From positions 273,565-337,564 of the forward strand of contig NZ_FWXU01000003.1 of assembly GCF_900176345.1 (NCBI RefSeq): a stretch of 64,000 nt of DNA. Reading direction: 5' to 3'. The notes under the pieces were generated by a model, which did no database searches, was not told the origin of the DNA, and saw only the letters and a program-made list of their open reading frames with translations. The stretch's first letter is position 1, and each line of letters begins with the position of its first letter. The position numbers and the translations under genes were made by a program. The DNA comes from Rhizobium sp. RU36D. GTDB lineage: Bacteria; Pseudomonadota; Alphaproteobacteria; Rhizobiales; Rhizobiaceae. Positions 19,581-29,555 of the stretch are shown here, piece after piece.

Positions 19581-20840
19581 TCAACTGCTAGTCAGTGTTT
19601 GAAGCCGGGCGAGAAGCTTCGCCCGGTCCAGCGTAAAATTGCGCTCCACCCATTCCCGTTCCAGAACCTTCAGCAGTTCGCCGACCTTCGGACCCGGCGC
19701 TATACCGGTTGCAATCACATCCGATCCACTGAGTGGGAACACCGGCTTTTCGAAGCCTTCCGCCCGCTTCAGCAGTGCGGAGAGGCGCGCGGCTTTCGCC
19801 ATCGGCTCCGCTCCGCCGCCTTCCGCTGGCACTCGCGCAGAGGCAAGCGCCAGCTTCAGCCGGGCAACGATCCCTGCCCGATCCACCTCATAAAGCAGAC
19901 GGTCGAAAGCCGCGTCCTTGATCTCAGGCGAGACGTCGGGGCTCATGGCAAAGCGCTCCAGGAAACCCGCTTCGGCATTGGACAGACGCAGCCGCGACGA
20001 CAGTGCCGCCAGGCGATCGGCATCGCGCGGCACGATCGAGGCGAGCCGCAACATGGGATCGGGGTCCCAGCCCAACGCCCGCTCCGTGGCGACAAGACCG
20101 GGGATGGCGTCGATGCCCCATTTTTCCGTTTCCGGCAGGATCTCGCCCAGAATGCCGGACTGCCGCATCCAGAGCAGCGCCCGGCCCGGATCCGGCGCGG
20201 CCAGCAACTTCTTCAGTTCCGCCCAGACACGCTCCGCCGAGAGCTGGCCAAGCCGTGTGCGCGCCCGCGCCGACGCCCGCAAGCCCTCCGCATCCGGACG
20301 TCCCTCGCCATACCAGGCAAAGAAGCGGAAGAAGCGCAGCACCCGCAGATAGTCCTCGGCGATGCGGCGCTCCGCCTCGCCGATGAACCGCACCCGCCGC
20401 GCCTCGATATCCGCAAGGCCGCCGACGAGATCGATCACCTGGCCATCGCGGTCGACATAAAGGGCGTTGATCGTGAGATCCCGTCGCTCGGCATCCTCCT
20501 GCCAGTCGGTACCGAAGGCGACCTGGGCATGGCGCCCATCCGTCTCGACATCGCGGCGAAGGGTAGTCACCTCATAGGCCTTGCCCTCCACGACAAGCGT
20601 CACGGTGCCGTGGTCGATGCCCGTGGGTACCGCCTTGATGCCAGCCGCTTTGGCCCTGTCCATGACCTCCTGCGGCTTCAGCGTGGTGGCCAGATCGATG
20701 TCACCGACCGGCATATCCATCAAGCTGTTGCGCACGGCGCCGCCCACCACCCGTCCCTCACCGCCATCGGCATTCAACAGGTCGAGCACGCGCGTCAGCC
20801 CGGCTTCGGAAAACCAGGCGGCACCGGATAGATCGGTCAT
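19581..20840 (-). CDS. cca: CCA-adding tRNA nucleotidyltransferase / poly(A) polymerase family
   Basis: This 419-aa class II nucleotidyltransferase has the head domain RVVGGAVRNSLMDMPVGDIDLATT, whose GG and DxD motifs are the nucleotide-binding and metal-binding residues, and DLTINALYVDRDG further on. RRVRFIGEAERRIAEDYLRVLRFFRFFAWYG is the classic RNA/NTP recognition segment. It adds CCA to tRNA 3' ends or tails RNA. It overlaps the upstream Nudix gene by ATGA at 20837-20840. Confidence 0.93.
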   Translation of the reverse strand: MTDLSGAAWFSEAGLTRVLDLLNADGGEGRVVGGAVRNSLMDMPVGDIDLATTLKPQEVMDRAKAAGIKAVPTGIDHGTVTLVVEGKAYEVTTLRRDVETDGRHAQVAFGTDWQEDAERRDLTINALYVDRDGQVIDLVGGLADIEARRVRFIGEAERRIAEDYLRVLRFFRFFAWYGEGRPDAEGLRASARARTRLGQLSAERVWAELKKLLAAPDPGRALLWMRQSGILGEILPETEKWGIDAIPGLVATERALGWDPDPMLRLASIVPRDADRLAALSSRLRLSNAEAGFLERFAMSPDVSPEIKDAAFDRLLYEVDRAGIVARLKLALASARVPAEGGGAEPMAKAARLSALLKRAEGFEKPVFPLSGSDVIATGIAPGPKVGELLKVLEREWVERNFTLDRAKLLARLQTLTSS

Positions 20841-21472
20841 GCATAAAGCCTTTCATAAAGCGTGCGTAGAATGCCCGCCGTAATGCCCCAGATGTTGTAC
20901 TCGCCATAGGGCATGACATAGAAATGTCGAACAGAGCCTTGCCAGACGCGGCTGTCGCGGCGGTGGTTGTCGGGGTTCATCAGGAAGGCCAGGGGCACCT
21001 CGAACACCCGGTCCACCTCGTCGGGATTGGGAATGATCTCGAAACCGCGCTGCACCACCGAAAGCACGGGGGTTATGCGAAAGCCGGTACCCGAAAAATA
21101 GTCCGGAAGCCGACCGACCGTCTCCACGAAGCGCCGGTCGAGCCCGATCTCTTCCTCCGCCTCCCGGAGTGCCGCAACTTCTGCCGATGTATCCTCCGGA
21201 TCGATCCCCCCGCCGGGAAAGGCGATCTGGCCGGAATGCTTGCGCAGCTTGGTCGTCCGCTGGGTCAGGATGACCTTTGCGCCGTCTAGATCATCGATGA
21301 CGGGTATGAGCACGGCGGCATCTTTGAGCTTCAGCTCCATCGCCTGCTCGACGCTGCCGGGGTTCAGCCGGTGGTCGCCGTGGTCCCGCCAGGCCAGATG
21401 CAGCGGATTGCCCTTCTGGTTTTCGGCCCGCTGGCGAAAACTGTCGGCGGAATAATAGGCGGCTTCATTCAT
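20837..21472 (-). CDS. Nudix hydrolase, CoA pyrophosphatase-like
   Basis: This 211-aa Nudix enzyme has HSGQIAFPGGGIDPEDTSAEVAALREAEEEIGL. That is a complete Nudix box (GX5EX7REUXEEXGU) preceded by the GQIAFPGG motif seen in the CoA pyrophosphatase (NudL/YeaB) subgroup. It probably cleaves CoA or related dinucleotides. It is the middle gene of a three-gene overlapping operon with DUF1285 upstream (8-nt overlap) and cca downstream. Confidence 0.9.
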   Translation of the reverse strand: MNEAAYYSADSFRQRAENQKGNPLHLAWRDHGDHRLNPGSVEQAMELKLKDAAVLIPVIDDLDGAKVILTQRTTKLRKHSGQIAFPGGGIDPEDTSAEVAALREAEEEIGLDRRFVETVGRLPDYFSGTGFRITPVLSVVQRGFEIIPNPDEVDRVFEVPLAFLMNPDNHRRDSRVWQGSVRHFYVMPYGEYNIWGITAGILRTLYERLYA

Positions 21473-22124
21473 GGGTCAGGCGATCCAGTTCAGCCGCCGG
21501 CATGATCGGAAACACGGCCTCTCCCGAGCGCACCGCAAACATCTCGGTCCCCTCGAGATCGACCACCTCTCCGAGCGCCACCAGATCATAGGTCACGGCG
21601 CGCGATACAAGCGCTTCCAGCCGCCCGCGCACCAGCAGATAGGGCTTCAGCTGGGCCGTTTCCCCCTCCACCATGAAACGTAGCGGATGGTCGCGGCCTG
21701 CCTCCACCACATCGCCGACATTGGTGCGGAAGGTCAGCACTGGATGGCCTTCGCGGTTGCTGACGGCCATTTCAACGGCGATGAACGGCGCGTCCACTAC
21801 GCGGATGCCGACTTTTTCCACAGGCGTGACGAGATAGGTCCTGCCGTCCTCATCCCGCCGCAGCACCGTCGAAAACAGCCGCACGAGGGGTTGGCGCCCG
21901 ATCGGCGTGCCCATGTAGAACCAGGTGCCATCGGCCCGGATTTCCATATCGATATCGCCGCAGTCGGGTGGATTCCACTTGTCCACCGGCGGCAGGCCGG
22001 GCTTTCCGCCCTGCTTTTGCGACGACGCGCGGGAGATCAGCGCAGCAAGACCGGCAGCATCGGCTGCGCCATCCTTCATCGCGCTGGGGTGCGGTGTTGC
22101 CATCTTTGCGTCTCGTTTGTCCAC
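21465..22124 (-). CDS. DUF1285 family protein
   Basis: This 219-aa protein matches DUF1285: PPVDKWNPPDCGDIDMEIRADGTWFYMGTPIGRQPLVRLFSTVLRRDEDG, then YLVTPVEKVGIRVVDAPFIAVEM. The family has a known fold but no assigned activity. It heads the DUF1285-Nudix-cca operon, divergent from the MoxR operon; ATGs at 22124 and 22103 are both possible starts. Confidence 0.88.
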   Translation of the reverse strand: MDKRDAKMATPHPSAMKDGAADAAGLAALISRASSQKQGGKPGLPPVDKWNPPDCGDIDMEIRADGTWFYMGTPIGRQPLVRLFSTVLRRDEDGRTYLVTPVEKVGIRVVDAPFIAVEMAVSNREGHPVLTFRTNVGDVVEAGRDHPLRFMVEGETAQLKPYLLVRGRLEALVSRAVTYDLVALGEVVDLEGTEMFAVRSGEAVFPIMPAAELDRLTHE

Positions 22125-22260
22125 CAGTGTCCAATCTCACGAGATAGTCATTTGAAACGCGCTTGTCAGCCGCCCTTTGAAGAATAAGCTTATTAGTAAG
22201 GGCAGTATTCGGTTACGGTCGGTGATTCGGCGGCCGTTGCGCAACCAGACGGAGAGCACC

Positions 22261-23274
22261 ATGGGCATGATCAAGACCACCGAGGACGCTCTGGACGAGA
22301 AGGCCATCATCGCGCAGGCCGAACAGGCGCTGGCGGATATCGCTCTCATCAAGACCGAAGTGTCCAAAGTGATCTTCGGTCAGGAACAGGTGGTGGAAAA
22401 CACGCTTCTGGCCATTCTCTCCGGCGGCCATGCACTTCTCGTTGGCGTGCCAGGCCTCGCCAAGACCAAGCTCGTCACCACGCTCGGCACCGTTCTTGGC
22501 CTTGATGCCAGCCGCATCCAGTTCACGCCTGACCTGATGCCGTCCGACATCCTCGGCACCGAAGTGATGGACCAGGACGAGACGGGCCGGCGCTCCTTCC
22601 GCTTCGTCAAGGGCCCGGTCTTCGCCCAGCTGCTGATGGCCGACGAAATCAACCGCGCCAGCCCGCGCACCCAGTCCGCCCTGCTGCAGTCCATGCAGGA
22701 ATATCACGTAACGATTGCCGGCCAGCGCTACGACCTGCCGGCGCCCTTCCACGTACTTGCCACCCAGAACCCGCTGGAGCAGGAAGGCACTTATCCGCTG
22801 CCGGAAGCCCAGCTCGACCGCTTCCTGCTGCAGGTCGATGTCGGCTATCCCGAGCTTGCCGCCGAACGCCAGATCCTCTTGGAGACCACGGGCCTGCGCG
22901 ACAACCGCGCATCAAGCGTGGTGAGCGGTAGCAGGCTCATGGAAATCCAGAAGCTCATCCGCCAGATGCCGGTCTCCGATAGCGTCGTGGATTCGATCCT
23001 GTCGCTGGTGCGCTCTGCCCGTCCCGGCCATGGCAACCAGCATACGGACAAGCATGTGGCCTGGGGTCCCGGTCCCCGCGCCGGTCAGGCACTGATGCTC
23101 TGCGCCCGCGCCCGTGCGCTCTATGAAGGCCGGCTCGCCCCGTCGCTGGACGACGTGCATGCGCTGGCCGAACCCGTGCTGCAGCACCGCATGGCGCTGA
23201 CATTCGCGGCCCGTGCCGAGGGCATGTCGGTAAGAACAGTCATCGAGAGCCTGGTCAAACAGGCGCGCGGCTGA
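22261..23274 (+). CDS. MoxR-family AAA+ ATPase
   Basis: This 337-aa ATPase has Walker A-like GVPGLAKTKL near residue 63, Walker B LLMADEINRASPRTQSALLQSMQE, sensor ATQNPLEQEGTYPLPEAQLDRF and a lid domain. MoxR proteins act as chaperones for protein or cofactor assembly, usually with von Willebrand-type partners. ATG at 22261 gives the family N-terminus; an ATG at 22177 adds 28 basic residues. It is first in a five-gene operon. Confidence 0.94.
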   Translation: MGMIKTTEDALDEKAIIAQAEQALADIALIKTEVSKVIFGQEQVVENTLLAILSGGHALLVGVPGLAKTKLVTTLGTVLGLDASRIQFTPDLMPSDILGTEVMDQDETGRRSFRFVKGPVFAQLLMADEINRASPRTQSALLQSMQEYHVTIAGQRYDLPAPFHVLATQNPLEQEGTYPLPEAQLDRFLLQVDVGYPELAAERQILLETTGLRDNRASSVVSGSRLMEIQKLIRQMPVSDSVVDSILSLVRSARPGHGNQHTDKHVAWGPGPRAGQALMLCARARALYEGRLAPSLDDVHALAEPVLQHRMALTFAARAEGMSVRTVIESLVKQARG

Positions 23275-23290
23275 GGGAGGCGGATAGAGC

Positions 23291-24211
23291 GTGGCGGCAA
23301 TCGGCCAGATAGTCGAACAGACCCCGAGCGGCGATGCACTCACCAGGGCGCGCCAGCGCGCTATACTGGTCCCGGACTGCATGGTCGAAGCCAAGCGCAT
23401 CGCCAACACCGTGATTGCCGGCTGGCATGGCCGCCGCAAACGCGGCATCGGCGAAAACTTCTGGCAGTTCCGCCCCTATGCCGAAGGCGAAAGCCTGTCG
23501 CGCATCGACTGGCGTCGTTCGGCCCGTGACGACCATACCTATGTCCGCGACCGCGAATGGGAGGCAGCCCATACGGTCTGGCTGTGGGCCGACATGTCTC
23601 CATCGATGATGTACAAATCGACGCTCGGCATGGTGTCGAAGGAAAGCCGGGCGCTGGTTCTGATGCTGGCTCTTGCCGAAATCCTGGCCCGCTCGGGTGA
23701 GCGCATCGGCTGCCCCGGTATCATGGAGCCCGTCTCCGCCCGCAACGCCGCCGAACGGCTGGCCACGGCAATCATGCATGCCCCCCTGACATCAGGCCTG
23801 CCGGAAACAGGCATGATCCGCGGCATGAGCGATGTAGTGCTGATCGGTGACTTCCTCGACGATGCCGATGCGATCATGGAGCGGCTGTCGCCGCTCGCCC
23901 GCCGTGGGCTGCGCGGCCATGTGGTCGAGGTCGCAGATCCGGCGGAAGAGACATTCCCCTATACGGGCCGCACCGAATTCACCGACCCGGAGACCGGCGA
24001 GCGGCTGGTGTCCGGCCGGGCGGAAAATATCGGCGAGGAATACCGGCAGGCCTATCTGGCGCGTCGCGAAAGCCTGGGTGAATCGCTTCGCCGGCTCGGC
24101 TGGAGCTTCGTGCATCACCGCACCGACCATCTCGCCTCCCAGGCGCTCGTTGCTGTCCACATGCATCTCTCCGGCATGGCGCCGCGCAGCGTAACGGGGG
24201 TATCCGCATGA
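23291..24211 (+). CDS. DUF58 domain protein
   Basis: This 306-aa protein starts with GTG. It has the DUF58 core GENFWQFRPYAEGESLSRIDWRRSARDDHTYVRDREWEAAHTVWLW followed by a vWA-like fold (ADMSPSMMYKS), a degenerate MIDAS-type segment. DUF58 proteins are regular partners of MoxR ATPases. It overlaps the next gene by ATGA (24208-24211). Confidence 0.9.
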   Translation: MAAIGQIVEQTPSGDALTRARQRAILVPDCMVEAKRIANTVIAGWHGRRKRGIGENFWQFRPYAEGESLSRIDWRRSARDDHTYVRDREWEAAHTVWLWADMSPSMMYKSTLGMVSKESRALVLMLALAEILARSGERIGCPGIMEPVSARNAAERLATAIMHAPLTSGLPETGMIRGMSDVVLIGDFLDDADAIMERLSPLARRGLRGHVVEVADPAEETFPYTGRTEFTDPETGERLVSGRAENIGEEYRQAYLARRESLGESLRRLGWSFVHHRTDHLASQALVAVHMHLSGMAPRSVTGVSA

Positions 24212-27021
24212 TGGGACTTCCGATTGCCTTCCTTGCTCCCGCCCTGCTGGTCGCGCTGGCGGCCCTGCCGCTGATCTGGTGGCTGCTGAAGCTGACGCCG
24301 CCACGGCCGAAACAGGAAGCCTTTCCGCCGCTCAAGATCCTTGCCAGCGTGCTGAAGCGCGAGGAGACGCCGTCGAAAAGCCCGTGGTGGCTGACCCTGC
24401 TGCGGATCGCCTTGGCCGCCCTGGTGATCATCGCGCTCGCCGGCCCGATCCTCAATCCGCGCACCAACTCGCTAGCCTCCAGCGGGCCGCTGGTGCTGTT
24501 TATCGACAATAGCTGGGCCACCGCGACTGACTGGGATCGCCGCGTCGCAACCGCCCAGGCGCTGATCGACGATGCCGAAAGCCAGGACATCCCGGTTTCC
24601 CTGTCGTTCACGGCAGATGCCCAGAATGACGCCGTTCCGACCACGGCGGTCGTTGCGCGCGAGCGGTTGAGCGCCGCCGCACCAAAACCCCTTGTCGGCG
24701 ATCGTGCGCGCGCCATCGACGCCTTGCAGCAGGCGCTCGCCGGCACCACGCCCGGCACCCTCGCCTTCCTGACTGATGGCATCCGCAACGCCGAAGACGA
24801 GACGACCGTGAGCCGGCTCGGCAGCCTGCAGCCTGCGGAACTGCGCATCATGCAGGGCGAAGGCACCGGCGCGGTTGCCATCACCTCGGCCAGCAACACC
24901 GCAGATGCCATGACAGTGCGTGTCGCCCGCCTCAATGGCTCTGCCCCCGCCAGCCTGCCCCTGACGGCGGAAGATGCGCAAGGCCGCGTCATCGCCAATG
25001 GCCGCGCGGAATTCCAGGCGGGCCAGACGGTCGTGACCAGTTCGATCGCGGCACCGTTCGAGATGCGCAACGATTTTGCGCGCCTGAAGGTCGGTGCCGG
25101 CACGACGGCCGGCGCCGTGCACCTGCTGGACGATGCCTTCAAGCGGCGCCGCGTGGTGCTGCTGTCGGGCTCTGCTACGGACGAATTCCAGCCCCTGCTT
25201 TCGCCGCTTTATTATATCGAGAAGGCGCTGCAGCCCTATGCCGACCTGATCAAGCCGACAGACTCTGACCTGGCGGTCGCCATTCCCCGGATGCTGGAAA
25301 ACAATCCCTCCATGATCATCATGGCGGATATCGGCCGTCTGCCCGAAGATACCTATGCGCCCCTGGAGCGGTGGATATCGAATGGCGGCATCCTGCTGCG
25401 CTTTGCCGGCCCAAGGCTCGCCGGTGCGCCGGCGGAGGATCCGCTGGTGCCGGTGATCCTGCGGCAGGGAGAGCGCGCGCTGGGCGGCACCCTGTCCTGG
25501 GGCGAGCCGCAGCCCCTGGCGGAATTCCCGACCTTCGGCCCCTTTGCCGGCCTGCCGCGCCCGACCGACGTGCTGGTCGACCGGCAAGTGCTTGCGGAAC
25601 CCACGCCCGATCTCGCTGAGCGCACCTGGGCGAGCCTTGCCGATGGCACGCCGCTGGTCACCATGCGCCAGCGCAATGCCGGGCAGATCATACTGTTCCA
25701 TATCGCTGCCGAAGCCACCTGGTCGAACCTGCCGATCTCGGGCAGCTTCGTCGAAATGCTGCGCCGGGTGGTGCAACTTTCGCGCTCGGGCGGCGCCTCA
25801 TCCTCCGGCACCGCCGACGTCAGCAATGCCCAGATGCTGCCGCCGTTCCGCATGCTCGATGCCCGCGGCGTCCTGGTCACAGAAACGGGTCTCGCCCGGC
25901 CGCTGGCGCTGAATACGGGCACTGCGCCGGTCGCAAGCTTTGACAACCCGCCCGGTCTCTATGGATCGGAGGATGGATTCGTGTCGCTCAATGTGCTTGG
26001 TGCGAATGCAGACTTGAACCCGATCGACATCAGCGGCACCAATGTCGTGAGCTCCGGACTTATCGGCGAGGAAAGCTGGTCGGCCAAGCCGATGCTGCTG
26101 ATCCTGGCGCTCGCGCTCTTCGTGGTCGATAGCCTCGTCGTGATAGCCATGAACAGTGCCCTGCCGCGTCTGCGTCCGCTCAGGCGCGCGGCCGCCATGC
26201 TGCTGATCGGCCTCACTGCAGCCGCCCTGAGCGCACCGGGCGAACTGCGCGCCGATGACGCTCGGCCCGGCGATGAAACAATCTTCGAACGTCTCGACAA
26301 CACCCACCTCGCCTATATTGTCACCGGCGAGGCGGAGGTGGATCGCATCTCCGAACGGGGACTGGTCGGCCTGACGGAATTCCTGACCTACCGCACCACC
26401 CTCGAACCGGCGCCGCCCGTGGGCATCAATCTGGAGACGGACGAACTGTCCTTCTACCCGATGATCTACTGGCCGGTCTCTGCCACCGCCCCCATGCCGT
26501 CGACAGCAGCCGTCAGCCGCATTGATGCCTATATGCGCCAGGGCGGCACCGTGCTCTTCGACACGCGAGACCAGTTGACTCCACTGGAAGGCTCCGGCGC
26601 CGTGACAGCCAACGGCCAGCGGTTGCAGCAGATCCTGGCCAATCTCGACATTCCGCCGCTGGAACCCGTGCCGGCCGACCACGTGCTGACCAAGACCTTC
26701 TACCTGCTGCAGAGCTTCCCCGGCCGCTACTCCGGCAGCCCGTTGTGGATCGAGGCGCGCCAGGCCAATGCGCCGGTTGGCAGCAAGACCGCCGCCAATG
26801 CCGACGGCGTTTCCCCGATCATGATCACCGGCAATGATTTCGCCGGCGCCTGGGCGATCGACGCCAACGGCTCGCCGCTGTTGCCGACGGTTCCGTCTGA
26901 CCCGATGCAGCGGGAATACGCCTTCCGCGCCGGCGTCAACATCATGATGTTCATGCTGACAGGCAATTACAAGGCCGATCAGGTCCACCTCCCGGCGCTG
27001 CTCGAACGGCTTGGCCAGTGA
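24208..27021 (+). CDS. BatA/DUF4159-domain membrane protein
   Basis: This 937-aa protein has two N-terminal membrane helices flanking the BatA-type segment (KLTPPRPKQEAFPPLKIL), a periplasmic vWA-like region (LVLFIDNSWATATDWDRR), and two more helices near residues 630-680. The C-terminal DUF4159 domain spans about residues 690-930 (NTHLAYIVTGEAEVDRISERGLVGLTEFL). It is a predicted envelope partner of the MoxR ATPase. The role is unknown; related operons affect envelope integrity or stress tolerance. Confidence 0.9.
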   Translation: MMGLPIAFLAPALLVALAALPLIWWLLKLTPPRPKQEAFPPLKILASVLKREETPSKSPWWLTLLRIALAALVIIALAGPILNPRTNSLASSGPLVLFIDNSWATATDWDRRVATAQALIDDAESQDIPVSLSFTADAQNDAVPTTAVVARERLSAAAPKPLVGDRARAIDALQQALAGTTPGTLAFLTDGIRNAEDETTVSRLGSLQPAELRIMQGEGTGAVAITSASNTADAMTVRVARLNGSAPASLPLTAEDAQGRVIANGRAEFQAGQTVVTSSIAAPFEMRNDFARLKVGAGTTAGAVHLLDDAFKRRRVVLLSGSATDEFQPLLSPLYYIEKALQPYADLIKPTDSDLAVAIPRMLENNPSMIIMADIGRLPEDTYAPLERWISNGGILLRFAGPRLAGAPAEDPLVPVILRQGERALGGTLSWGEPQPLAEFPTFGPFAGLPRPTDVLVDRQVLAEPTPDLAERTWASLADGTPLVTMRQRNAGQIILFHIAAEATWSNLPISGSFVEMLRRVVQLSRSGGASSSGTADVSNAQMLPPFRMLDARGVLVTETGLARPLALNTGTAPVASFDNPPGLYGSEDGFVSLNVLGANADLNPIDISGTNVVSSGLIGEESWSAKPMLLILALALFVVDSLVVIAMNSALPRLRPLRRAAAMLLIGLTAAALSAPGELRADDARPGDETIFERLDNTHLAYIVTGEAEVDRISERGLVGLTEFLTYRTTLEPAPPVGINLETDELSFYPMIYWPVSATAPMPSTAAVSRIDAYMRQGGTVLFDTRDQLTPLEGSGAVTANGQRLQQILANLDIPPLEPVPADHVLTKTFYLLQSFPGRYSGSPLWIEARQANAPVGSKTAANADGVSPIMITGNDFAGAWAIDANGSPLLPTVPSDPMQREYAFRAGVNIMMFMLTGNYKADQVHLPALLERLGQ

Positions 27022-27048
27022 GCGGACGACCGGCATTGGAGCGATGAG

Positions 27049-29118
27049 ATGACATTTGCCTTCTCCCCCTTTGTGCCCTGGTGGGCCCTCGGCGCCCTTG
27101 CCGCGCTTCTGGCGCTGGTCTCGGCCGTGGCCATCTGGCGCGGCATCAGGGGCGCCTGGTTTCGTGCACTCGCCGCTGCAGCGCTGCTGGCCGCCATTGC
27201 CAATCCGGTGATGCTGCAGGAGCAGCGCGACCGGCTCTCGACCATCGTGCCCGTCGTGGTGGATCGCAGCCAGAGCCAGCAGACACCCGAACGCACCCGC
27301 ATGACCGATGACGCGCTCGCCGCGCTGACGCGGCAGTTGGAGCGCTTCCCGCAGATCGAGCCGAGGATTGTCGAGGTCAAGGACGACGGCACCTCCGACG
27401 CTCCCTCCACGCGGCTGTTCGAGGCGCTATCCTCGGCGACGGCGGATGTCGCGCCCGCGCGCATCGGCGGTGCGATCATGCTCACCGACGGCCAGATCCA
27501 TGATATCCCCGCCTCCGCCGAAGCCCTTGGTTTCGACGCGCCGGTGCATGGGCTGCTGACCGGCCGCGAAAACGAATTCGACCGGCGTATCGAGATCGTC
27601 CGCGCGCCGCGGTTCGGCATCGTCAACAACGACCAGGAACTGACTTTCCGCGTGTTCGACGACGGCCGCGGCACCGGCCAGGCGGCCCGCGTCTCCGTCA
27701 CCATCAACGGCGAACCGGCCGGCGAGGTCGATGCCGCACCGGGCCAGGAGACGACCTTCCCCTTCAAGGTGCCGCGCGGCGGCAACAACGTGCTGGAATT
27801 CTCGGTCGCCGCCGTGCCGGACGAGGTGACCGACGCCAACAACCGCGCCATCCATCTGATCGAAGGCATTCGCGAAAACCTGCGCGTGCTGCTGGTATCG
27901 GGCGAACCCCATGCGGGCGAGCGTGCCTGGCGCAACCTGCTGAAGTCCGACGCCTCGGTCGATCTGGTGCATTTCACTATCCTGCGCCCGCCGGAAAAGC
28001 AGGACGGAACCCCCATCAACGAGCTCTCGCTGATCGCCTTCCCGACCCGCGAACTCTTCGTCGAGAAGATCGAGGATTTCGATCTGATCATCTTCGACCG
28101 CTACCAGCATCGCGGCGTGCTGCCGATCCTCTACTACGACTATATCGCCGAATATGTCCGCAAGGGTGGCGCCCTGCTGATTGCGGCAGGCCCCGAGCAT
28201 GCCGGCGAGGATTCCCTGGCGCTGACGCCGCTTGCCTCGGTACTCCCGGCATCTCCGACAGGCGATGTGCACCAGGCCGCCTATTTCCCGCGGCTGTCCG
28301 AGGAGGGCAAGCGCCATCCCGTGACGCGCGGTCTTGATGGCTCGGCCGCCGAGCCGCCGCAATGGGGCCGGTGGTTCCGCAGCATTGATGTCGGCCAGCC
28401 CCAGGGCAACACCATTATGACCGCATCAGACAACCGGCCGTTGCTGGTTCTGAACCGCACCGACGAAGGCCGCGTCGCCATGCTGCTGTCGGACCAGGGC
28501 TGGCTCTGGGCGCGCGGCTTTGAAAATGGTGGCCCCCACGTGTCGCTCTATCGACGCATCGCCCATTGGCTGATGAAGGAACCGGAACTCGAGGAGGAGG
28601 CGCTGACGGCGCGCGCGGCCGGCCGCACCATCGAGATCAACCGCCAGACCATCGGCGACGCACCGGAACCGGCGACGATCCGCTATCCCTCGGGCAAGAC
28701 CGAAAGCGTGCCGCTCACCCAATCGGCGCCCGGCCTCTACCGGGCGGAAAAGCCGACCGACGAGACGGGATTGTTCACCATCACCAATGGCGAGTTTTCC
28801 ACGCTGGTGCATGTCGGCGCCGTCGATGCGGCGGAGTTCAAGGCGATGATCTCCACCGCCTCGCTGCTGCAACCGATCACGGAGGCGACCCGCGGCCTCA
28901 TTTCCCGCGTCGACAATGGCAATGGTTCGATCCGCATGCCCGACATCCTGCCGGTGCGTGGCCCGATCCGCGTCGCCGACGAGCGGCGCATGTTGCTGCG
29001 TCTGACCGACGAAACCATGCTGCGAGGCATCGATACCCTGCCGCTGTTTGCGGGTTTTGCCGGGCTTGCGGCCCTGTTGCTCGCGGTCTCCGCCATGTGG
29101 TGGCGCGAGGGCAGATGA
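27049..29118 (+). CDS. Large membrane protein with glutamine-amidotransferase-like domain
   Basis: This 689-aa protein has two N-terminal helices (WALGALAALLALVSAVAIW and FRALAAAALLAAIANPVML), a long soluble region and a C-terminal helix (LPLFAGFAGLAALLLAVSAMWW). The middle (LRVLLVSGEPHAGERAWRNLLKSDASVDLVHF, then YVRKGGALLIAAGPEH) resembles the class I glutamine-amidotransferase-like fold seen in BatB/C-linked proteins. No catalytic Cys is evident. It ends with ATGA overlap to the GNAT gene. Confidence 0.82.
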   Translation: MTFAFSPFVPWWALGALAALLALVSAVAIWRGIRGAWFRALAAAALLAAIANPVMLQEQRDRLSTIVPVVVDRSQSQQTPERTRMTDDALAALTRQLERFPQIEPRIVEVKDDGTSDAPSTRLFEALSSATADVAPARIGGAIMLTDGQIHDIPASAEALGFDAPVHGLLTGRENEFDRRIEIVRAPRFGIVNNDQELTFRVFDDGRGTGQAARVSVTINGEPAGEVDAAPGQETTFPFKVPRGGNNVLEFSVAAVPDEVTDANNRAIHLIEGIRENLRVLLVSGEPHAGERAWRNLLKSDASVDLVHFTILRPPEKQDGTPINELSLIAFPTRELFVEKIEDFDLIIFDRYQHRGVLPILYYDYIAEYVRKGGALLIAAGPEHAGEDSLALTPLASVLPASPTGDVHQAAYFPRLSEEGKRHPVTRGLDGSAAEPPQWGRWFRSIDVGQPQGNTIMTASDNRPLLVLNRTDEGRVAMLLSDQGWLWARGFENGGPHVSLYRRIAHWLMKEPELEEEALTARAAGRTIEINRQTIGDAPEPATIRYPSGKTESVPLTQSAPGLYRAEKPTDETGLFTITNGEFSTLVHVGAVDAAEFKAMISTASLLQPITEATRGLISRVDNGNGSIRMPDILPVRGPIRVADERRMLLRLTDETMLRGIDTLPLFAGFAGLAALLLAVSAMWWREGR

Positions 29119-29555
29119 CGAGAGATCAGCGCCCGGCGCCAACGGATCTCGCCATCGTCGACGACCTGCCGGCCGGCGACGAGGCGAAGATACTTTCAGC
29201 CTTGAAGGCCCATAACAATGTGATGCTCGGCCCCACGGACCGCCGCAACCTCGCAATCCCCCTGCGCAACGAGGCCGGCGAGGTCGATGGCGGGCTGGTG
29301 GGCTATACCGGCCGCGGTTGGCTCTGCGTGGAAATGCTCTATATCCCGGAACGCTGGCGCGGCCAGGGCCTGGCGGGCCGGTTGCTACAGATGGCGGAGG
29401 ACGAGGCCCGTGCCCGCGGCTGCACCGGCGCCTATATCGATACCGCCAACCCGCAAGCCCGGCGCGCCTATCAGCGCCAGGGCTACGAGATCTTCGGCAC
29501 GCTGGAGAATTTTCTCGGCGACTTCCACATCACCTGGATGAAGAAGCAGCTTTAG
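29115..29555 (+). CDS. GNAT-family N-acetyltransferase
   Basis: This 146-aa acetyltransferase has the acetyl-CoA-binding segment CVEMLYIPERWRGQGLAGRLLQMAEDEARARGC, then AYIDTANPQARRAYQRQGYEIFG. ATG at 29115 overlaps the upstream stop as ATGA, making it the last gene of the MoxR operon. The substrate is unknown. Its 3' end overlaps a convergent GNAT gene by 26 bp. Confidence 0.88.
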   Translation: MTRDQRPAPTDLAIVDDLPAGDEAKILSALKAHNNVMLGPTDRRNLAIPLRNEAGEVDGGLVGYTGRGWLCVEMLYIPERWRGQGLAGRLLQMAEDEARARGCTGAYIDTANPQARRAYQRQGYEIFGTLENFLGDFHITWMKKQL

